Assembly: GCA_944472155.2 (NCBI GenBank)
Contig: OX235273.1
Location: 103,066,582-103,130,581, forward strand
DNA length: 64,000 nt
DNA from: Trichobilharzia szidati
Taxonomy: Eukaryota; Platyhelminthes; Trematoda; Strigeidida; Schistosomatidae
Reading direction: 5' to 3'
Numbering within the stretch: the first letter of the stretch is position 1; the number at the start of each line of letters is the position of its first letter. The notes under the pieces were generated by a model that had not been told where the DNA came from, made no database searches, and was given only the letters and a program-made list of their open reading frames with translations. Of the stretch, positions 1 through 8,984 are shown piece after piece. Position numbers and translations under genes: made by a program.

Positions 1-65
1 GTAGTAGCGGGACAAATCTACCCGGAGCAATTCAACAACAGTCTTTGACTAATAGTCAGTTACAG
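1..65 (+). CDS. 3' part of a coding exon, cut by the window edge
   Basis: Only the third reading frame is open across this stretch. It is rich in Gln, Ser and Asn and reaches a consensus splice donor (CAG/GTAGGT) after a complete codon, so the intron is phase 0. The next plus-strand candidate exon, at 3524, also starts in phase 0 and has similar Q/N/S-rich composition. I therefore join them as the last two coding exons of one gene. The protein family is not recognisable from 21 residues. A chance open frame of this length is possible; the donor and the matching phase are the main support. Confidence 0.5.
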
Positions 66-469
66 GTAGGTGAAATATGTGACGTGCTTTTGATTTTTTG
101 TTGATTAATTTACTGATCCAATGTGTGTGAAGCTGTGGTTCATTGGTCTAGACGTTTGACTGCCAACTGCAGGATTGTGTGTGGGCTCAACACATCGCTC
201 CAACTACCAAAGTTTGGGTAGCCGTGTAGTTTCATTAACCCTCACACTTTGTTGTAGCCCATTGCCGAATGCATGGATATGCTGCAGGTGGTTGTTGAGT
301 AATTGACCCAACCTCCTGACACTTGACTGAATGGATGGTGATAGGTTCTGTACAGATATTTCTTGTCATTATTAAAATTAGGGGCAAATACGTGCTGGCG
401 ACAATGATTGGTCAATGGTGACGCATATACATCTCAAATTAGCAAAAATTGAAACCCATCGACCATCTT

Positions 470-690
470 AGTGACTGAATGTGCAGTGGGTACTTCTCGT
501 AACTTGAAGGTTCTGGGTTCGACTTCCGGCGATGGGGTGGAGGGGAATGGGTACGCACTGATGAAGAGTTCCAAGCTAGGAAGAAACAACTGTCCATTAA
601 CCCCCCATAGTAGATTTCAGTGCTTCTTTAATCGATATTAAATCCATGGTCAAACATGAAACTGCTCAAATCCCTACTAACTAACGCTTG
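470..690 (+). mobile_element. SINE-A copy, plus strand, diverged
   Basis: A B-box-like GGTTCTGGGTTCGACTTCC lies at about 509-527. A hammerhead-like block follows at 558-594, then the family's 3' end ('AAATCCCTAC..AAC..CTTGAA') near 670-690. The central part between the ribozyme block and the end is poorly conserved. It faces another SINE-A on the opposite strand about 70 bases downstream. Confidence 0.6.
558..594 (+). ncRNA. Hammerhead-ribozyme-like motif in SINE-A
   Basis: The core-like CTGATGA is at 558-564 and GAAAC at 583-587, with a potential cleavage triplet GTC at 592-594. Between them the expected GTCC/GGAC stem II has drifted to GTTCC/GGAA. As in every copy of this family, three bases (AGA) separate CTGATGA from stem II, which departs from the canonical hammerhead core. 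Activity is doubtful; the homology to hammerhead SINEs is the point. Confidence 0.5.
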
Positions 691-757
691 AAAATATAAT
701 AATAATTATAGCAGCAGTATACTGATAAAAATTGATTTTTAACTGTTGTTTTGCAGG

Positions 758-1105
758 GATTTGATTGATTTCAAGTTTCATCATAAACCGACTTCAGTTA
801 GCAGGAATAACCATTGGAAACTAGGGAGTGCTAGACAGGCGTTTCATCCTAATTTGGGACTATTTAGCGGTACGTAACCATGACCCCACCAGAGATCGTT
901 CCCAGGACCTTCAGAGTACAAGGTGTGTTTGTTGACCATTCACAGTTACTTGGATGGAACCCAATGGTCCATCAATTGTAACTTCTCTCAATAATTCGCA
1001 ATATGTGGTACGACCTCTAGCCATCACCGCCGGCTAGTATCTGTCCTCACATCCAAATGAATGGACCGTGCTGGTCACTAGAACTCGAACTGAAATCACT
1101 TAAAC
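758..1105 (-). mobile_element. SINE-A copy, minus strand
   Basis: The family end 'GGGATTTGATTG' at 756-768 is followed by the inverted-repeat module, then the ribozyme-like block at 834-869 (minus). Next comes the tRNA-like head (RC of 'CCCAGGACCTTC..GTACAAGG', ~899-925) and the distal module that ends near 'CTGGTCACTAGAACTCGA'. It is heavily substituted relative to the copies at 23.9, 25.3 and 54.2 kb. Confidence 0.6.
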
Positions 1106-1249
1106 AGTATTATTAAAGAAAAAAGCTTAAAAGTTTTATAAGTCAAATTGTCAACCTATTTGTAATGGACACAGTTCAAGTGGTGAAATTTCACCGTAGT
1201 TTCCTTTTGTTCTGCTTGATACCGTAAATGGTAATCAAGAAAGCAAGCG

Positions 1250-1469
1250 AATTGGCATAAAACTACAAACTACTGAATTTCTGAGATGAGTAGTAGTTAT
1301 ATACCACTTATTCAACAGCAGTGCTTGCTAGAGAGATCGAGGTGATCTTAACACAAGGCGGCTGTTTTACTTCAATCTAGTAGTTAGCAAGCACTGCTGG
1401 TTGATATGAATGAATGCTAGCAACTACTCATTTCAGTGTATGAGTAGTATATAGTTTTATGCGAAAATT
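1250..1469. mobile_element. Fold-back (MITE-like) element with ~75 bp inverted ends
   Basis: The left end (GCATAAAACTACAAACTACT from 1255) is matched in inverted orientation by the right end, which closes with ATAGTTTTATGC at 1451-1462. The arms continue inwards to an inverted AGCAGTGCTTGCT / AGCAAGCACTGCT pair at ~1317-1330 and ~1387-1400. AATT is present just outside both ends (1250-1253, 1466-1469) and could be a target duplication, but four AT bases are weak evidence. There is no coding capacity, so it would be a non-autonomous DNA element or a folded repeat. Confidence 0.5.
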
Positions 1470-1944
1470 TGAGTCAGTTAGTCTACCATTCATCAGATGT
1501 ACAAAGTCACTGTGTTATTATTATTATTATTCTATCATTCACTTCTGTTTGTGAAAGATCTCAACCAAGAGATTGTCGGCACCTGTCGTAGTAGTAATGT
1601 GTAGTATTTGTCTAGAGTAGTCGACATTCAGCAAGGGGGTTTCGAATTCAATTCCCGTTCCACCTATTTTAGTATGATCAACTAGATGGTATCTATCATC
1701 AGATCTCGCACAATAAGTGTGGCTCGTAGCCTGACGCGTGCAAAATAATGCTCTAGATTAGCTGAATTCTAAAAAAACAACAACAGTAAGATGTCTTGAA
1801 AATTCACGGTTATATTTTGTAGTGTTGAATCGATTGAGAGCGGATAATCTTTTGGTAATATATCTGGCTATAGCACTAGGATGCTGTTAGTTCGAGTGTC
1901 TGAAGGGGCTTTAGTTCCTTAAAAGTTACAGATACGTCTGAATG

Positions 1945-2015
1945 TGTAGATGTGTGGCTCATCGGCTTACCCATTCAACTGAGTACCAATTTGGGGCCGT
2001 CGGTTTGAGTCCTCT
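1945..2015 (+). mobile_element. tRNA-like SINE head (weak)
   Basis: An A-box-like TGGCTCATCGG (~1954-1964) and a B-box-like GGTTTGAGTCC (~2002-2012) have tRNA-like spacing. No intact cloverleaf is evident and the downstream body does not match the other SINE groups. It is probably a decayed SINE promoter rather than a tRNA gene. Confidence 0.35.
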
Positions 2016-2209
2016 GCCCCACTTACTTCAGTTCAGACAACGAGATATTTTCATCAATCTGCGCACAGCATATCTGACTCATATTCTGGTGCATATTGAG
2101 TTTGTTCCAGGTAACTTGGTCCAAACAATCAACAGCCTCAGTTTTCATCAAGCCTCCAACTTACCTCTATACATTCACTTTTCTGCGTGCAGACTAACCC
2201 TTTAAAATG

Positions 2210-2590
2210 AATCTAGTGACTGACTACAGAATGAAGTTGCCTGTAGTTCTAGTGGTGGAAGTTGTGACCGCCTGGAGTCCACTGTGAGGACAAATACTCC
2301 ACCGATGTCATTAACCGGTCTTCATGGTATAAATCGTAAATTAGCAGTTCGAATTGTTGGATTGGCCATTAGATTCACTCCCAATTATGTTCACCTTGTA
2401 ACTTGGAGGGTTCGATTCCGGCCAACTCATTCCTAGATCTGTCTTAGTTGGTAGTGGAAGCCTGGCAAGGATGGTAATTTTGACATAAGGCTAACAACGC
2501 CACCTCGTAGCAAACATCATTGCTATTGAAACTTCAAAGCTCAGATTGAGCTTCTATTCCACACGGAACGAAAAGGAATGGGAAATAAGC
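2210..2590 (+). mobile_element. Composite SINE remnant (A-tail module followed by SINE-B-like copy)
   Basis: 2210-2345 resembles the distal SINE-A module ('CCTGTAGTTCTAGTGG', 'GAGGACAAATACTC'), and a similar stretch occurs at 37.34-37.50 kb. 2365-2590 resembles SINE-B: a B-box-like GGTTCGATTCC (~2408-2418), then 'AGGCTAACAACGCCA' and the family end with 'GAAACTTCAAAGCTC' and 'CATTCCAC..GGAACG'. Confidence 0.45.
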
Positions 2591-3072
2591 CATTCAGAAC
2601 GGTCCTTTTTACATGTGTGACTTATAACTTACTGGTTATATAGAAGAACAGAATAAATAGCTGCAATTTTTAGTGATATGGCACTTTGCTTAATGACCAG
2701 TCGTATATCGTGATGTTAGTAACAGTAAGAACGAATCCTACACGCCAGTATTATCACAGTCATAACATTTCAGTGGTGGGAATGGGTTGGGACGTTCTGA
2801 TTTCTGAATTAATTCCAAAGGTACACATTATTGATGAACTTCACATCATTAAAGAAGAGATTCACTTTAATTTGAACGGCTCTTAAAAAGTAATTTGACA
2901 CAAGTGATGTCCAACTACTAATATCCTTTTTAGTAGCATAATTTCGAAAGAAAGAAAAATGTAGGCAACATTACTAGAAACCCATCTAGATAAGAATAAT
3001 TCACTGTTATATTGATGTTAATTAGTACATAACTTCAAAACGAACACAGATTGAATATATGTGTACCATTGT

Positions 3073-3280
3073 GAACAATTCTCGTCGATTTGATGGACAG
3101 CGACTAGCGGTGGAGTCCGGAGTGTGCACTTTGACCTATTTTGGGGCTTGTCAACGAGTGATGGTGTTCTCACTAATGCTACAACCCTGTACCCATCGTT
3201 TCAAGCGCTGAAACGTTATCCACTAGAACACTTGGGCCATGAGAGCCACTTCTTGTGGAACGGGTCTCAGCTATTATTTA
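3073..3280 (-). mobile_element. Sm-alpha-like SINE, minus strand
   Basis: On the minus strand a tRNA-like head (TTCTAGTGGATAACG, RC of ~3210-3224) is followed by a decayed hammerhead block (RC of 3092-3160). The block's 3' part reads as the typical 'CCGGACTCCACCGCTAG'. It lies head-to-head with a plus-strand copy starting near 3285. Confidence 0.6.
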
Positions 3281-3284
3281 AGCT

Positions 3285-3410
3285 AAATTTTATTTTGATT
3301 CTCCCGTTGATTAATAAATGGAGTGACGAGTCCCAAGTAGGACGAAATGCGCCTCCTAGATCCCACTAGTAGTCACCATTCACCAGATTACTTCAAATTT
3401 TAATTCATGT
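3285..3410 (+). mobile_element. Sm-alpha-like SINE, plus strand, with hammerhead motif at 3323-3385
   Basis: The core reads GTGACGA (C3 replaced by G), followed by a perfect GTCC/GGAC stem II and GAAAT, then the downstream half 'CTAGATCCCACTAG..GTCACCATTC'. This matches the layout I know for the Schistosoma Sm-alpha ribozyme (core, GTCC-CAAATA-GGAC, GAAAC). Stem III is disrupted and the C3 change should abolish cleavage. Confidence 0.65.
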
Positions 3411-3523
3411 TTATCATAAATTTCTTGAAGCAAGACTATCTCTAATTTGTTTGTATTTTGTTTCGCCTTCCTCCTCTTTCCTTTCCACGATGTTCACCCC
3501 ACCTACAAAATTAAATAAAGCAG

Positions 3524-3739
3524 CGCAATTCATTGAATGCAATTACAAATGCATTGAGAGCAGCTAATCCGAATTGGAATGCAATGATGACAAATGCACT
3601 GAACAGTAATAATAATAACAACAATAACAGCAATAATCGTCTTAATACTACTAATAGTAATAATAATAGTAATAATAATAACAATAATAATAATAGTGGT
3701 AGCAACAGTTTCAATCCCAGATGTTTACCATTTCAGTAG
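3524..3739 (+). CDS. Terminal coding exon with poly-asparagine tract
   Basis: The frame is open from the acceptor to the TAG at 3737-3739 (about 71 residues). It begins with a conventional segment (RNSLNAITNALRAANPNW), then long Asn runs broken by Ser, Arg and Thr, and ends in SFNPRCLPFQ. Asn codons are mostly AAT with some AAC, so the tract is only partly a pure trinucleotide repeat. The leucine-rich frame on the opposite strand is its shadow. I cannot name the family; such tails are common in transcription and RNA-binding proteins of flatworms. The alternative is a translated microsatellite. Confidence 0.5.
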   Translation, partial: RNSLNAITNALRAANPNWNAMMTNALNSNNNNNNNSNNRLNTTNSNNNSNNNNNNNNSGSNSFNPRCLPFQ

Positions 3740-4290
3740 AATGTGGATGACACAAAATACGGCCATGAACATGATGATGAAATGATGTAATGAAGACAGC
3801 AAAAATATGTATATAATTACTTCATTATCATTATTATTATTATTGCTGTTTCTTTCTTCATCTTTCTATTTTTGTGTATTTCTGTGAATTTAACTAATTT
3901 TTCTCTCCCCTTCACTATTGTTTTAACATTAAGTTTCTTATCTCGTATGTTTCATAACTGTTTTGCTCGTCTTGTTTTGTCTTTTTTTTCTGTAATATAA
4001 AAACAGTATTCATCGAAGAGACTATTGCCAACGGACTTATTATCAAGTTTTATATTGGTATATGTATATATTTGTATGTGTATATACATAATATTTTAAG
4101 ATATCCTGTATCTCGTGAGGAAATTTGAACAAAGATAGTATGAAATGCAATCAGTGTGTTTGTGATTATAATCATAGTTAAATATCAAGTGACAAAACAA
4201 ATAATGTGATGTATAGAGTATTCAGTCACTAGGAACCGATCCGAATAGCCCATGAATTCCAACTTCTACCAATTCGATATATAAATGTAT
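3740..4290 (+). other. 3' flank of the poly-Asn gene, then a repeat end
   Basis: No further open frame continues. A polyadenylation-like AATATAAA occurs at ~3994. 3997-4075 carries the recurrent PLE terminal motif in diverged form ('CGAAGAGACT' then 'TTATTATCAAG' then TATGTATATAT), so the transcript end cannot be placed with confidence. Confidence 0.35.
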
Positions 4291-4295
4291 ATGTA

Positions 4296-4530
4296 CGTTG
4301 GTGGCACAGACGTAGAATTCTCGCCAACCACACAGGTGGTTGGAGGTTCTGCCTCCGGCCGATGCACTCTTTTACCTTGCTAAGCCAGTAATAAGACAGG
4401 TAAAGAAGGAAGGTTGGGCGTGAGGCTAGCAACCCCATTCCGTAAAAATAAATCCCACTCTTACTGAAACTTCGAAGCTCTAGCTTGAAGCCCTGTGTTT
4501 CACTGGGAACATAAAGGATTTATATATATA
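4296..4530 (+). mobile_element. SINE-B copy (Gly-tRNA-like head)
   Basis: The head has TGGTGGCACAGACGTAGAAT (A-box region) and, at tRNA spacing, GGAGGTTCTGCCTCCGG. The body has 'AGACAGGTAAAGAAGGAAGG' and 'GAGGCTAGCAACCCC', and the tail has 'GCTTGAAGCCCTGTG' and 'GGGAACATAAAGG'. The same order is found at 48.3 and 52.1 kb (plus) and 17.0 kb (minus). In the 17.0 kb copy the head resembles eukaryotic tRNA-Gly (CGCCGGTGGTTCACTGGTAG). Confidence 0.7.
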
Positions 4531-4539
4531 GCGTAGGCG

Positions 4540-4665
4540 TCTGCCAATGTCGTATGTGGGTGTCTATTCTTCTAACTAACTTGGTAGACCCCGCTGATTA
4601 CGACTGCTTACTAGAACCCCATGCAACTTTCTGTGGAAAGCCGGTCACTAGCGTGATCAGACTAA
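4540..4665 (+). mobile_element. Distal module of SINE-A, plus strand
   Basis: 'GCCAATGTCG' through 'TACTAGAACCCCATG' to 'AGCCGGTCACTAGCGTGA' follows the same order as 25.59-25.70 kb, without a head or ribozyme block. It is a truncated copy. Confidence 0.5.
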
Positions 4666-4675
4666 TTATCAGGTT

Positions 4676-5030
4676 TGCAGGGATTTGATTGGATGCAAGT
4701 TCGGTCATGAGTTAAAACTAGTTAGAGAACCATTGTGGTGTCCTATTTCGGGACTCTTCAATAGTAAGCACCCATTGGGTTTTGAATTCAGGGCCTTCGG
4801 TTACAAGGCGAGCTTGTAGACCGTTCAGCCAGTGGGACCCAATGGTCCAATGGTCAGATCATGAATTCCAACTTTTGCTAATTAGCGATTTAAACATAAC
4901 CAACAACCAATGGCGCTGGATCTTGAAAATTATTCTGATGCTCACGAGTGATTGGCTACTGGGCGAAGTTGTGTGTAGTTCTAATAAAAATCGTAACCAG
5001 CGGGGTTCACTAACAGGTTGGGAGTGAGGA
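4676..5030 (-). mobile_element. SINE-A copy, minus strand, stem III block deleted
   Basis: Family end, 'GGTTAGAGAACCATT'-like module, then RC of GAAGAGTCCCGAAATAGGAC with the GAAACAGCTGTC segment missing. The tRNA-like head 'GGTTACAAGGCGAGCTTGTA' is at 4799-4818. The following 160 bases are a diverged distal module. Losing exactly the cleavage-site segment makes this copy incapable of ribozyme action. Confidence 0.6.
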
Positions 5031-5255
5031 TTTTGGAAAGGGGTGTAAGATTATAGGATTAGTAAGCAAACAAAACGTTACATAACATTATGTGGAATTT
5101 GACAAAGGAGAATTTAACATTGCCAAATATTTGTGATTTAAACAAGTGAAATAATACTGGAAACAGTTCAAAGTGAAAATAATAAAAGTAAAAACAATAA
5201 TAATAAGCGTAGTAGTGAGGGAAAGGCACATAGTTCAACTAAATAAAAAATGTTT
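5030..5255. other. No recognisable feature
   Basis: AT-rich stretch with short A/T runs. I see no open frame, tRNA-like box or match to the repeat families named here. Confidence 0.5.
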
Positions 5256-5259
5256 ATCC

Positions 5260-5780
5260 CTCTACGTCAAGGTAGAAATAGGGTCTGTACACACTTCTTT
5301 TGTACTCAAAAGTTTGGTTTGAATTCATGAATGCCCAAGGCCTCCGCTGTCTTTAAAAGTTTAGAACGAAGAAAACGCACCAAGCTTATATGAATTTGGT
5401 AAATGGTCTTGAATCATGATTAAGTGTTGTGGAATACAGCTTCTGGTAATTTTCCTTTCTCCATTTTGAAAACATTCTGGATTATGTTCTAGCATCCATG
5501 TGAAAAGCATTCTCTCGCTACAGCCAATGTATCCTGTTCCACAAGAGCACGTAAACTGATAGATACACATGGAGGTGGTGGAGAACAACTTGAGACTAGT
5601 GAAGGTCATTTATATTTTTGTAGCAATGAACGTCTCACTGAGTGATTTAGATAGACTATTTTTGAGTGTATCTGAAGCCTAATCAACTTTGAATTCCAAA
5701 TTCATTAAGACGGTCTGCATTTTTCGGAACTGAGTTAGTGAGCGGTTTGGGTTACTTATCTTTGAGAAGATTGAAAATCC
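5260..5780 (-). mobile_element. Penelope-like element fragment with GIY-YIG domain
   Basis: Minus frame 5609-5361 has the GIY-YIG signature: CIYQFTCSCG (residues 15-24), YIG (27-29) and an Arg/Glu-His helix (R33, E41-H42). After a frameshift the C-terminal block is still readable at ~5350-5262 (AEALGIHEFKPN, an in-frame stop, VQKKCVQTLFLP). Upstream on the same strand (5610-5780) the connector region is decayed. In PLEs this nuclease nicks target DNA for reverse transcription. The copy has at least one frameshift and stops, and is dead. It belongs to a different family from the 26 kb element. Confidence 0.8.
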
Positions 5781-5789
5781 CCATTGAGT

Positions 5790-5900
5790 CATATGAAAAA
5801 GAGAAGGCATTCAGCGAAGAGACTCTTTTCGGCGAATTCATTCACATAGCTGTACAATCGCATTTATATATAAATATTTGTGTGTGTGTGTACATGAGGT
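5790..5900. repeat. Recurrent PLE terminal motif
   Basis: 'ATTCAGCGAAGAGACTCTTT' (from ~5814) leads to 'AGCTGTACAATCG' and then TATATA. The same block recurs at 15.42, 39.85 and 51.95 kb, always next to PLE protein fragments in varied relation. Here it lies between two minus-strand PLE pieces, as expected if PLE copies are stacked in tandem. A TG microsatellite follows (5880-5891). Confidence 0.6.
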
Positions 5901-6111
5901 TTGTCAAGTTTAGATAATTGATTATTTAATACAAGAGTGATGTAGTATAGAGACAAAGTTAATCAGACAGCAACTAAAGTAAGACTGAGTTAAAAAACTA
6001 GATGACGTAATATAATTGGCTAAAATGTTACTACTTAGGTCAGGATAGCAACAGAGGTAATTACAGGTAGAGATTAAGTAGAAGTGAAATTGAGTAAATA
6101 AGTTGGATGAC

Positions 6112-6756
6112 GTAACATGAATGACTAGAAACTGAGCGTTGTTCAAGTCAGTAACAGTGGTAGTGGGGTGTAGAGATTGAATCGGGTGGGGGTAGAGAAC
6201 AAGAAAGTTGAAAATGTAAAATGTTACAATTGAGAAGACAAAATAATACTAATGAAAAGACAGAAGAAAAGATTAGGTAGAATTTACATGTCGGCTAATA
6301 AGATAGATTACGTCCATTGCAAGTGTAGTGATTGAACGAACTTCTTCTGTATGCAGAGTTCAGGACTTAGCAAGTGAATCGCCATTGCTTCTGCAGTTTG
6401 AAGAAGTCTGATTCGTACACCTTTAGGGAGACTACTTCTTACTAAAGGTGTACGAATCAGACTTCTTCAAACTGCAGAAGCAATGGCGATTCACTTGCTA
6501 AGTCCTGAACTCTGCATACAGAAGAAGTTCGTTCAATCACTACACTTGCAATGGACGTAATCTATCTTATTAGCCGACATGTAAATTCTACCTAATCTTT
6601 TCTTCTGTCTTTTCATTAGTATTATTTTGTCTTCTCAATTGTAACATTTTACATTTTCAACTTTCTTGTTCTCTACCCCCACCCGATTCAATCTCTACAC
6701 CCCACTACCACTGTTACTGACTTGAACAACGCTCAGTTTCTAGTCATTCATGTTAC
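6112..6756. repeat. Palindrome: two 315-base arms of a PLE C-terminus and 3' region
   Basis: Arms 6112-6426 and 6442-6756 are inverted copies that match wherever I compared them, around a 15-base spacer. Each arm encodes the C-terminal PLE block; in the right arm (plus) it starts at ~6449 with VRIRLLQTAEAMAIHLL, followed by LCIQKKFVQ, and stops at ~6559. The rest is 3' untranslated sequence. The left arm's minus-strand 3' region continues beyond 6112 to ~5900, with an imperfect tandem repeat of ~100 bases (GATGACGTAA at ~6002 and ~6107). So this is a head-to-head PLE. Confidence 0.85.
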
Positions 6757-6989
6757 TTATCTTTATTGTTTTTTTGTCAATAAATAGGTTCGGATAACCC
6801 TTTTCTGAGAGATTGGCTTTTAAGAAGGAAAGTTTTGAGTCAAGACAGTCAGAAATACAAATATGTCTTACCGTAAAGCAGAGAGAATGAATTAAGTTTC
6901 TGTAACATAAGACAAACTACTATGAGTAGTCAACTTTTTTAATAACTAATTTATAATGATTACAAAATTGGAAACTACTAATTATTGAG

Positions 6990-7078
6990 TAAACAAAGAA
7001 TATTCTTTACTGTAACCTTCTCTTTATCAGATTCTACAGTTATATGCATCCATAATAGTAGTTAGACAGTTAGTTAGT
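6990..7078 (-). repeat. Short repeat with AACCTG..CAGGTT hairpin, minus strand
   Basis: The minus strand reads ATAACTGTAGAATCTGATAA, then 'AGAAGGTTACAG' and 'AAAGAATATTCTTTG'. The same ~60-base block occurs at 8165 (+), 18,050 (+), 42,975 (-) and 56,690 (-). It is likely the end of a retroelement family, possibly a PLE; the body is not recognisable here. Confidence 0.5.
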
Positions 7079-7084
7079 TAGTTG

Positions 7085-7670
7085 CATCAACCTCAACGGG
7101 TTGATCGGTGACGAAATCTCAGCAACGATACAGAAGGCTCATTTCGCATTTACCAGTTTACGCCATCTCTGGCGTAGATGGGATATCGGCCAAAGGGCTT
7201 GTGTACTGGTCAGCAGTCCTCTCTGTCCTTCTTTATCACTGTAAGTGAGACATGTCCATTGAGAGTGGAAGACGTGAAAAGGCTAGCTGTCTTTGATCAT
7301 AGGTGCCTGAGTTCTATCTCCCATGCTAACTGGTATAATCGGGTAAGCAAAATTGCGGTTAGGCCATCGAGTTCTAGGTAAGGAGGGGAAATCAACAGAC
7401 GAGGCTGTGAAGTTACACCGATTGAGATGGTTAGGATATGTGTCACGTATGCTTAACCATCGCCCTCCTCGATGGGCAATGTTAGCTGACATAGGATCAG
7501 ATCAAGCGAAAACATGGCTTCACCAGTCTATGAGATCCTCAACAGTTAGTACAAGCCAGCCACGTAGGAAAGTGTAGACTTCCTGACTGGTTAGGGTCCT
7601 CGGGATGGTAATGGAGAATTCACAGATTGGTAGGTTCCATGACAGGCCAGAGTAGCAATAGTCGCTGGAG
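7085..7670 (+). mobile_element. Non-LTR family R2, C-terminal fragment
   Basis: Broken frames read CPLRVEDVKRLAVFDHRCLS, then VLGKEGKSTDEAVKLHRLRW and LNHRPPRWAMLADIG. The 35.6 kb copy has the same order (VFEHRCLRSLSH, GKEGKSIEEAIKLHRLRW). This is the region after the reverse transcriptase of an RTE-like element. At least three frameshifts or stops are present, including one within the VRRRVLGKEG segment near 7360. Confidence 0.8.
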
Positions 7671-7765
7671 GTGTTTCTTTTGCACACAGAACTTCGGTTG
7701 TTTTAAGCGAATTGCAACAGCCTGTACTGTTTGAAGTTTTCTGTACCTAGAGGCTTTTGTCAATC
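7660..7765 (-). mobile_element. PLE C-terminal fragment
   Basis: The minus frame reads RKLQTVQAVAIRLKQPKFCV followed by QKKHLQRLLL, the conserved end of PLE GIY-YIG proteins (EA-AI---P-LC-QK----L-L). It abuts the R2 fragment directly and is too short to appear as a conventional open reading frame. Confidence 0.7.
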
Positions 7766-7917
7766 TATTTTGTCCTCGATAGATGTTAGGAAAAACTCTT
7801 CAATCTCACTAGATTTATAGCCTGTTTGAACCAAGTGGTCTAGTATCAGATTTTTGGTGGTTTTTCCAACACAGCTTTATTTAGCGCCACATTTACAGAT
7901 GTTTCCGGGCACAATTC

Positions 7918-8070
7918 AACGGTGGTTTACCAAGCGAAATAATAAAGAACAAGTTGAGAAAATCAATTCAAAGAATATTTAATGATGGTAAGCTAGGGCT
8001 TGTATTTTCTACACGATCAGTTGTGATTCCAAAACTGAAAGATGAACCTAGGCTAGCCACCTACCTGTAG
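7918..8070 (+). mobile_element. PLE connector-region fragment
   Basis: The open stretch NGGLPSEIIKNKLRKSIQ..VFSTRSVVIPKLKDEPRL stops at TAG 8068-8070. In PLEs a segment of this type lies between the reverse transcriptase and the GIY-YIG domain. It is inverted relative to the C-terminal piece just upstream, so two PLE fragments meet here. Confidence 0.55.
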
Positions 8071-8477
8071 AGCCAGTTAGTTACATTGGCTGTTGTTATA
8101 GGAACTTAGTTTTTCATGCTGGACAACACCTACCAGTGTGGTTAAATAAAGCTGTGTGATATTATAGATGGATATAACTGTAGAACCTGATAAAGAGCAG
8201 GTTATGGAGAAGAATATTCTTTCTTCAGTAGTAATCGGTCTTTTGAAATTTATATTAAGTTAGAAGGTTTAGCAGTATCTTAAGGATGACTCGATGGAAC
8301 TTGGGGAACAGCCTCACCTATAAAACAGGAAGGAACACACACATAGACCAACCAATCAAGCGACATGATACAATGGAGCTCATGAAGAAGAAAACGAAGC
8401 CAGTAAGCAAGTCAAACATGTATTATTACAAAAACAAGAAATACAGATTTTAGGGAAATTAAAAAGACACTTACTGT
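8071..8477. other. Unassigned stretch with the hairpin repeat at 8165-8230
   Basis: 8165-8230 reads ATAACTGTAGAACCTGATAA..GAGCAGGTT..GAATATTCTTT, a copy of the block listed at 6990. The remainder (8230-8477) has no recognisable feature. Confidence 0.45.
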
Positions 8478-8612
8478 GAAGAAAATTTTCTTTTCAACGA
8501 AGTAATCAAATAGGCTGTATATTCGTATGTATCTATAATAAAGGTGTGAAAAAATTTTCAGAAGTATTACCAGTCTGGAGGCAAATTATTTCGAATGACA
8601 AGATTACAAATA
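8478..8612 (-). repeat. PLE 3'-region repeat shared with 46.37-46.50 kb
   Basis: Both copies carry 'TTTTCAACGAAG', 'TAGGCTGT', 'TGTATCTA' and 'GGTCTAGAGGCAA'-like blocks in the same order. The 46 kb copy lies immediately 3' of a minus-strand PLE C-terminus, which suggests this is the 3' untranslated end of that PLE family. Confidence 0.5.
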
Positions 8613-8614
8613 GG

Positions 8615-8895
8615 TCAGCCAGTGCATGAATTCCAACTTCTGACAATTCACGACATAGCACGACCACTGGCCAATGTCTTCGCCGAGTATTTATCCTCAC
8701 GCCCGACCTACCGTACCCTACTGGTCACGACTTCCCACTAGAATCCCAGGTAACTACCTGCCTGAATAGGGTCAGTCGCTAGTGAGCAGCTGTCCAGTAC
8801 TCCCAGCAGGTTTTCCAATGGTTCTCTAACCGATGTCACCTCATGATGAAATCCTGTAACCAATCGATCAAATCCCTACAAACCAATACTTGAAT
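8615..8895 (+). mobile_element. SINE-A, distal module plus right inverted end
   Basis: 'GAATTCCAACTTCTGACAAT' through 'CTACTGGTCACGACTTCCCA' to 'CAGCTGTCCAGTACTCCC' and the family end 'AAATCCCTACAAACCAATAC'. The tRNA-like head and the CTGATGA half of the ribozyme block are missing, so only the GTC side of the hammerhead remains (about 8787-8800). Confidence 0.7.
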
Positions 8896-8984
8896 AACAA
8901 GACTAAGTCGCTTTTTCTGTACTTCTTTTCACTTATTATGATTCCTTTGGGTTCCTCAGTGGAATATGCAGCCTCAAGCTTAAG

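Larger units (their letters stand above)
66..3523 (+). other. Putative last intron, filled with repeats
   Basis: It starts with GTAGGT. It ends after a pyrimidine-rich tract (about 3467-3486) at the tandem acceptor AAGCAG (3518-3523), which could add or omit one glutamine codon. Inside are two SINE-A copies, a fold-back element, a weak tRNA-like SINE head, a SINE-B-like copy and two Sm-alpha-like SINEs. The stretches 66-470, 1105-1250, 1470-1940 and 2600-3070 hold nothing I can name. Confidence 0.45.

Noticed and set aside
3511..3714. Poly-leucine open frame on the minus strand
   Set aside because: It is the exact antisense of the Asn-rich exon; Leu runs come from reading AAT/AAC repeats backwards.
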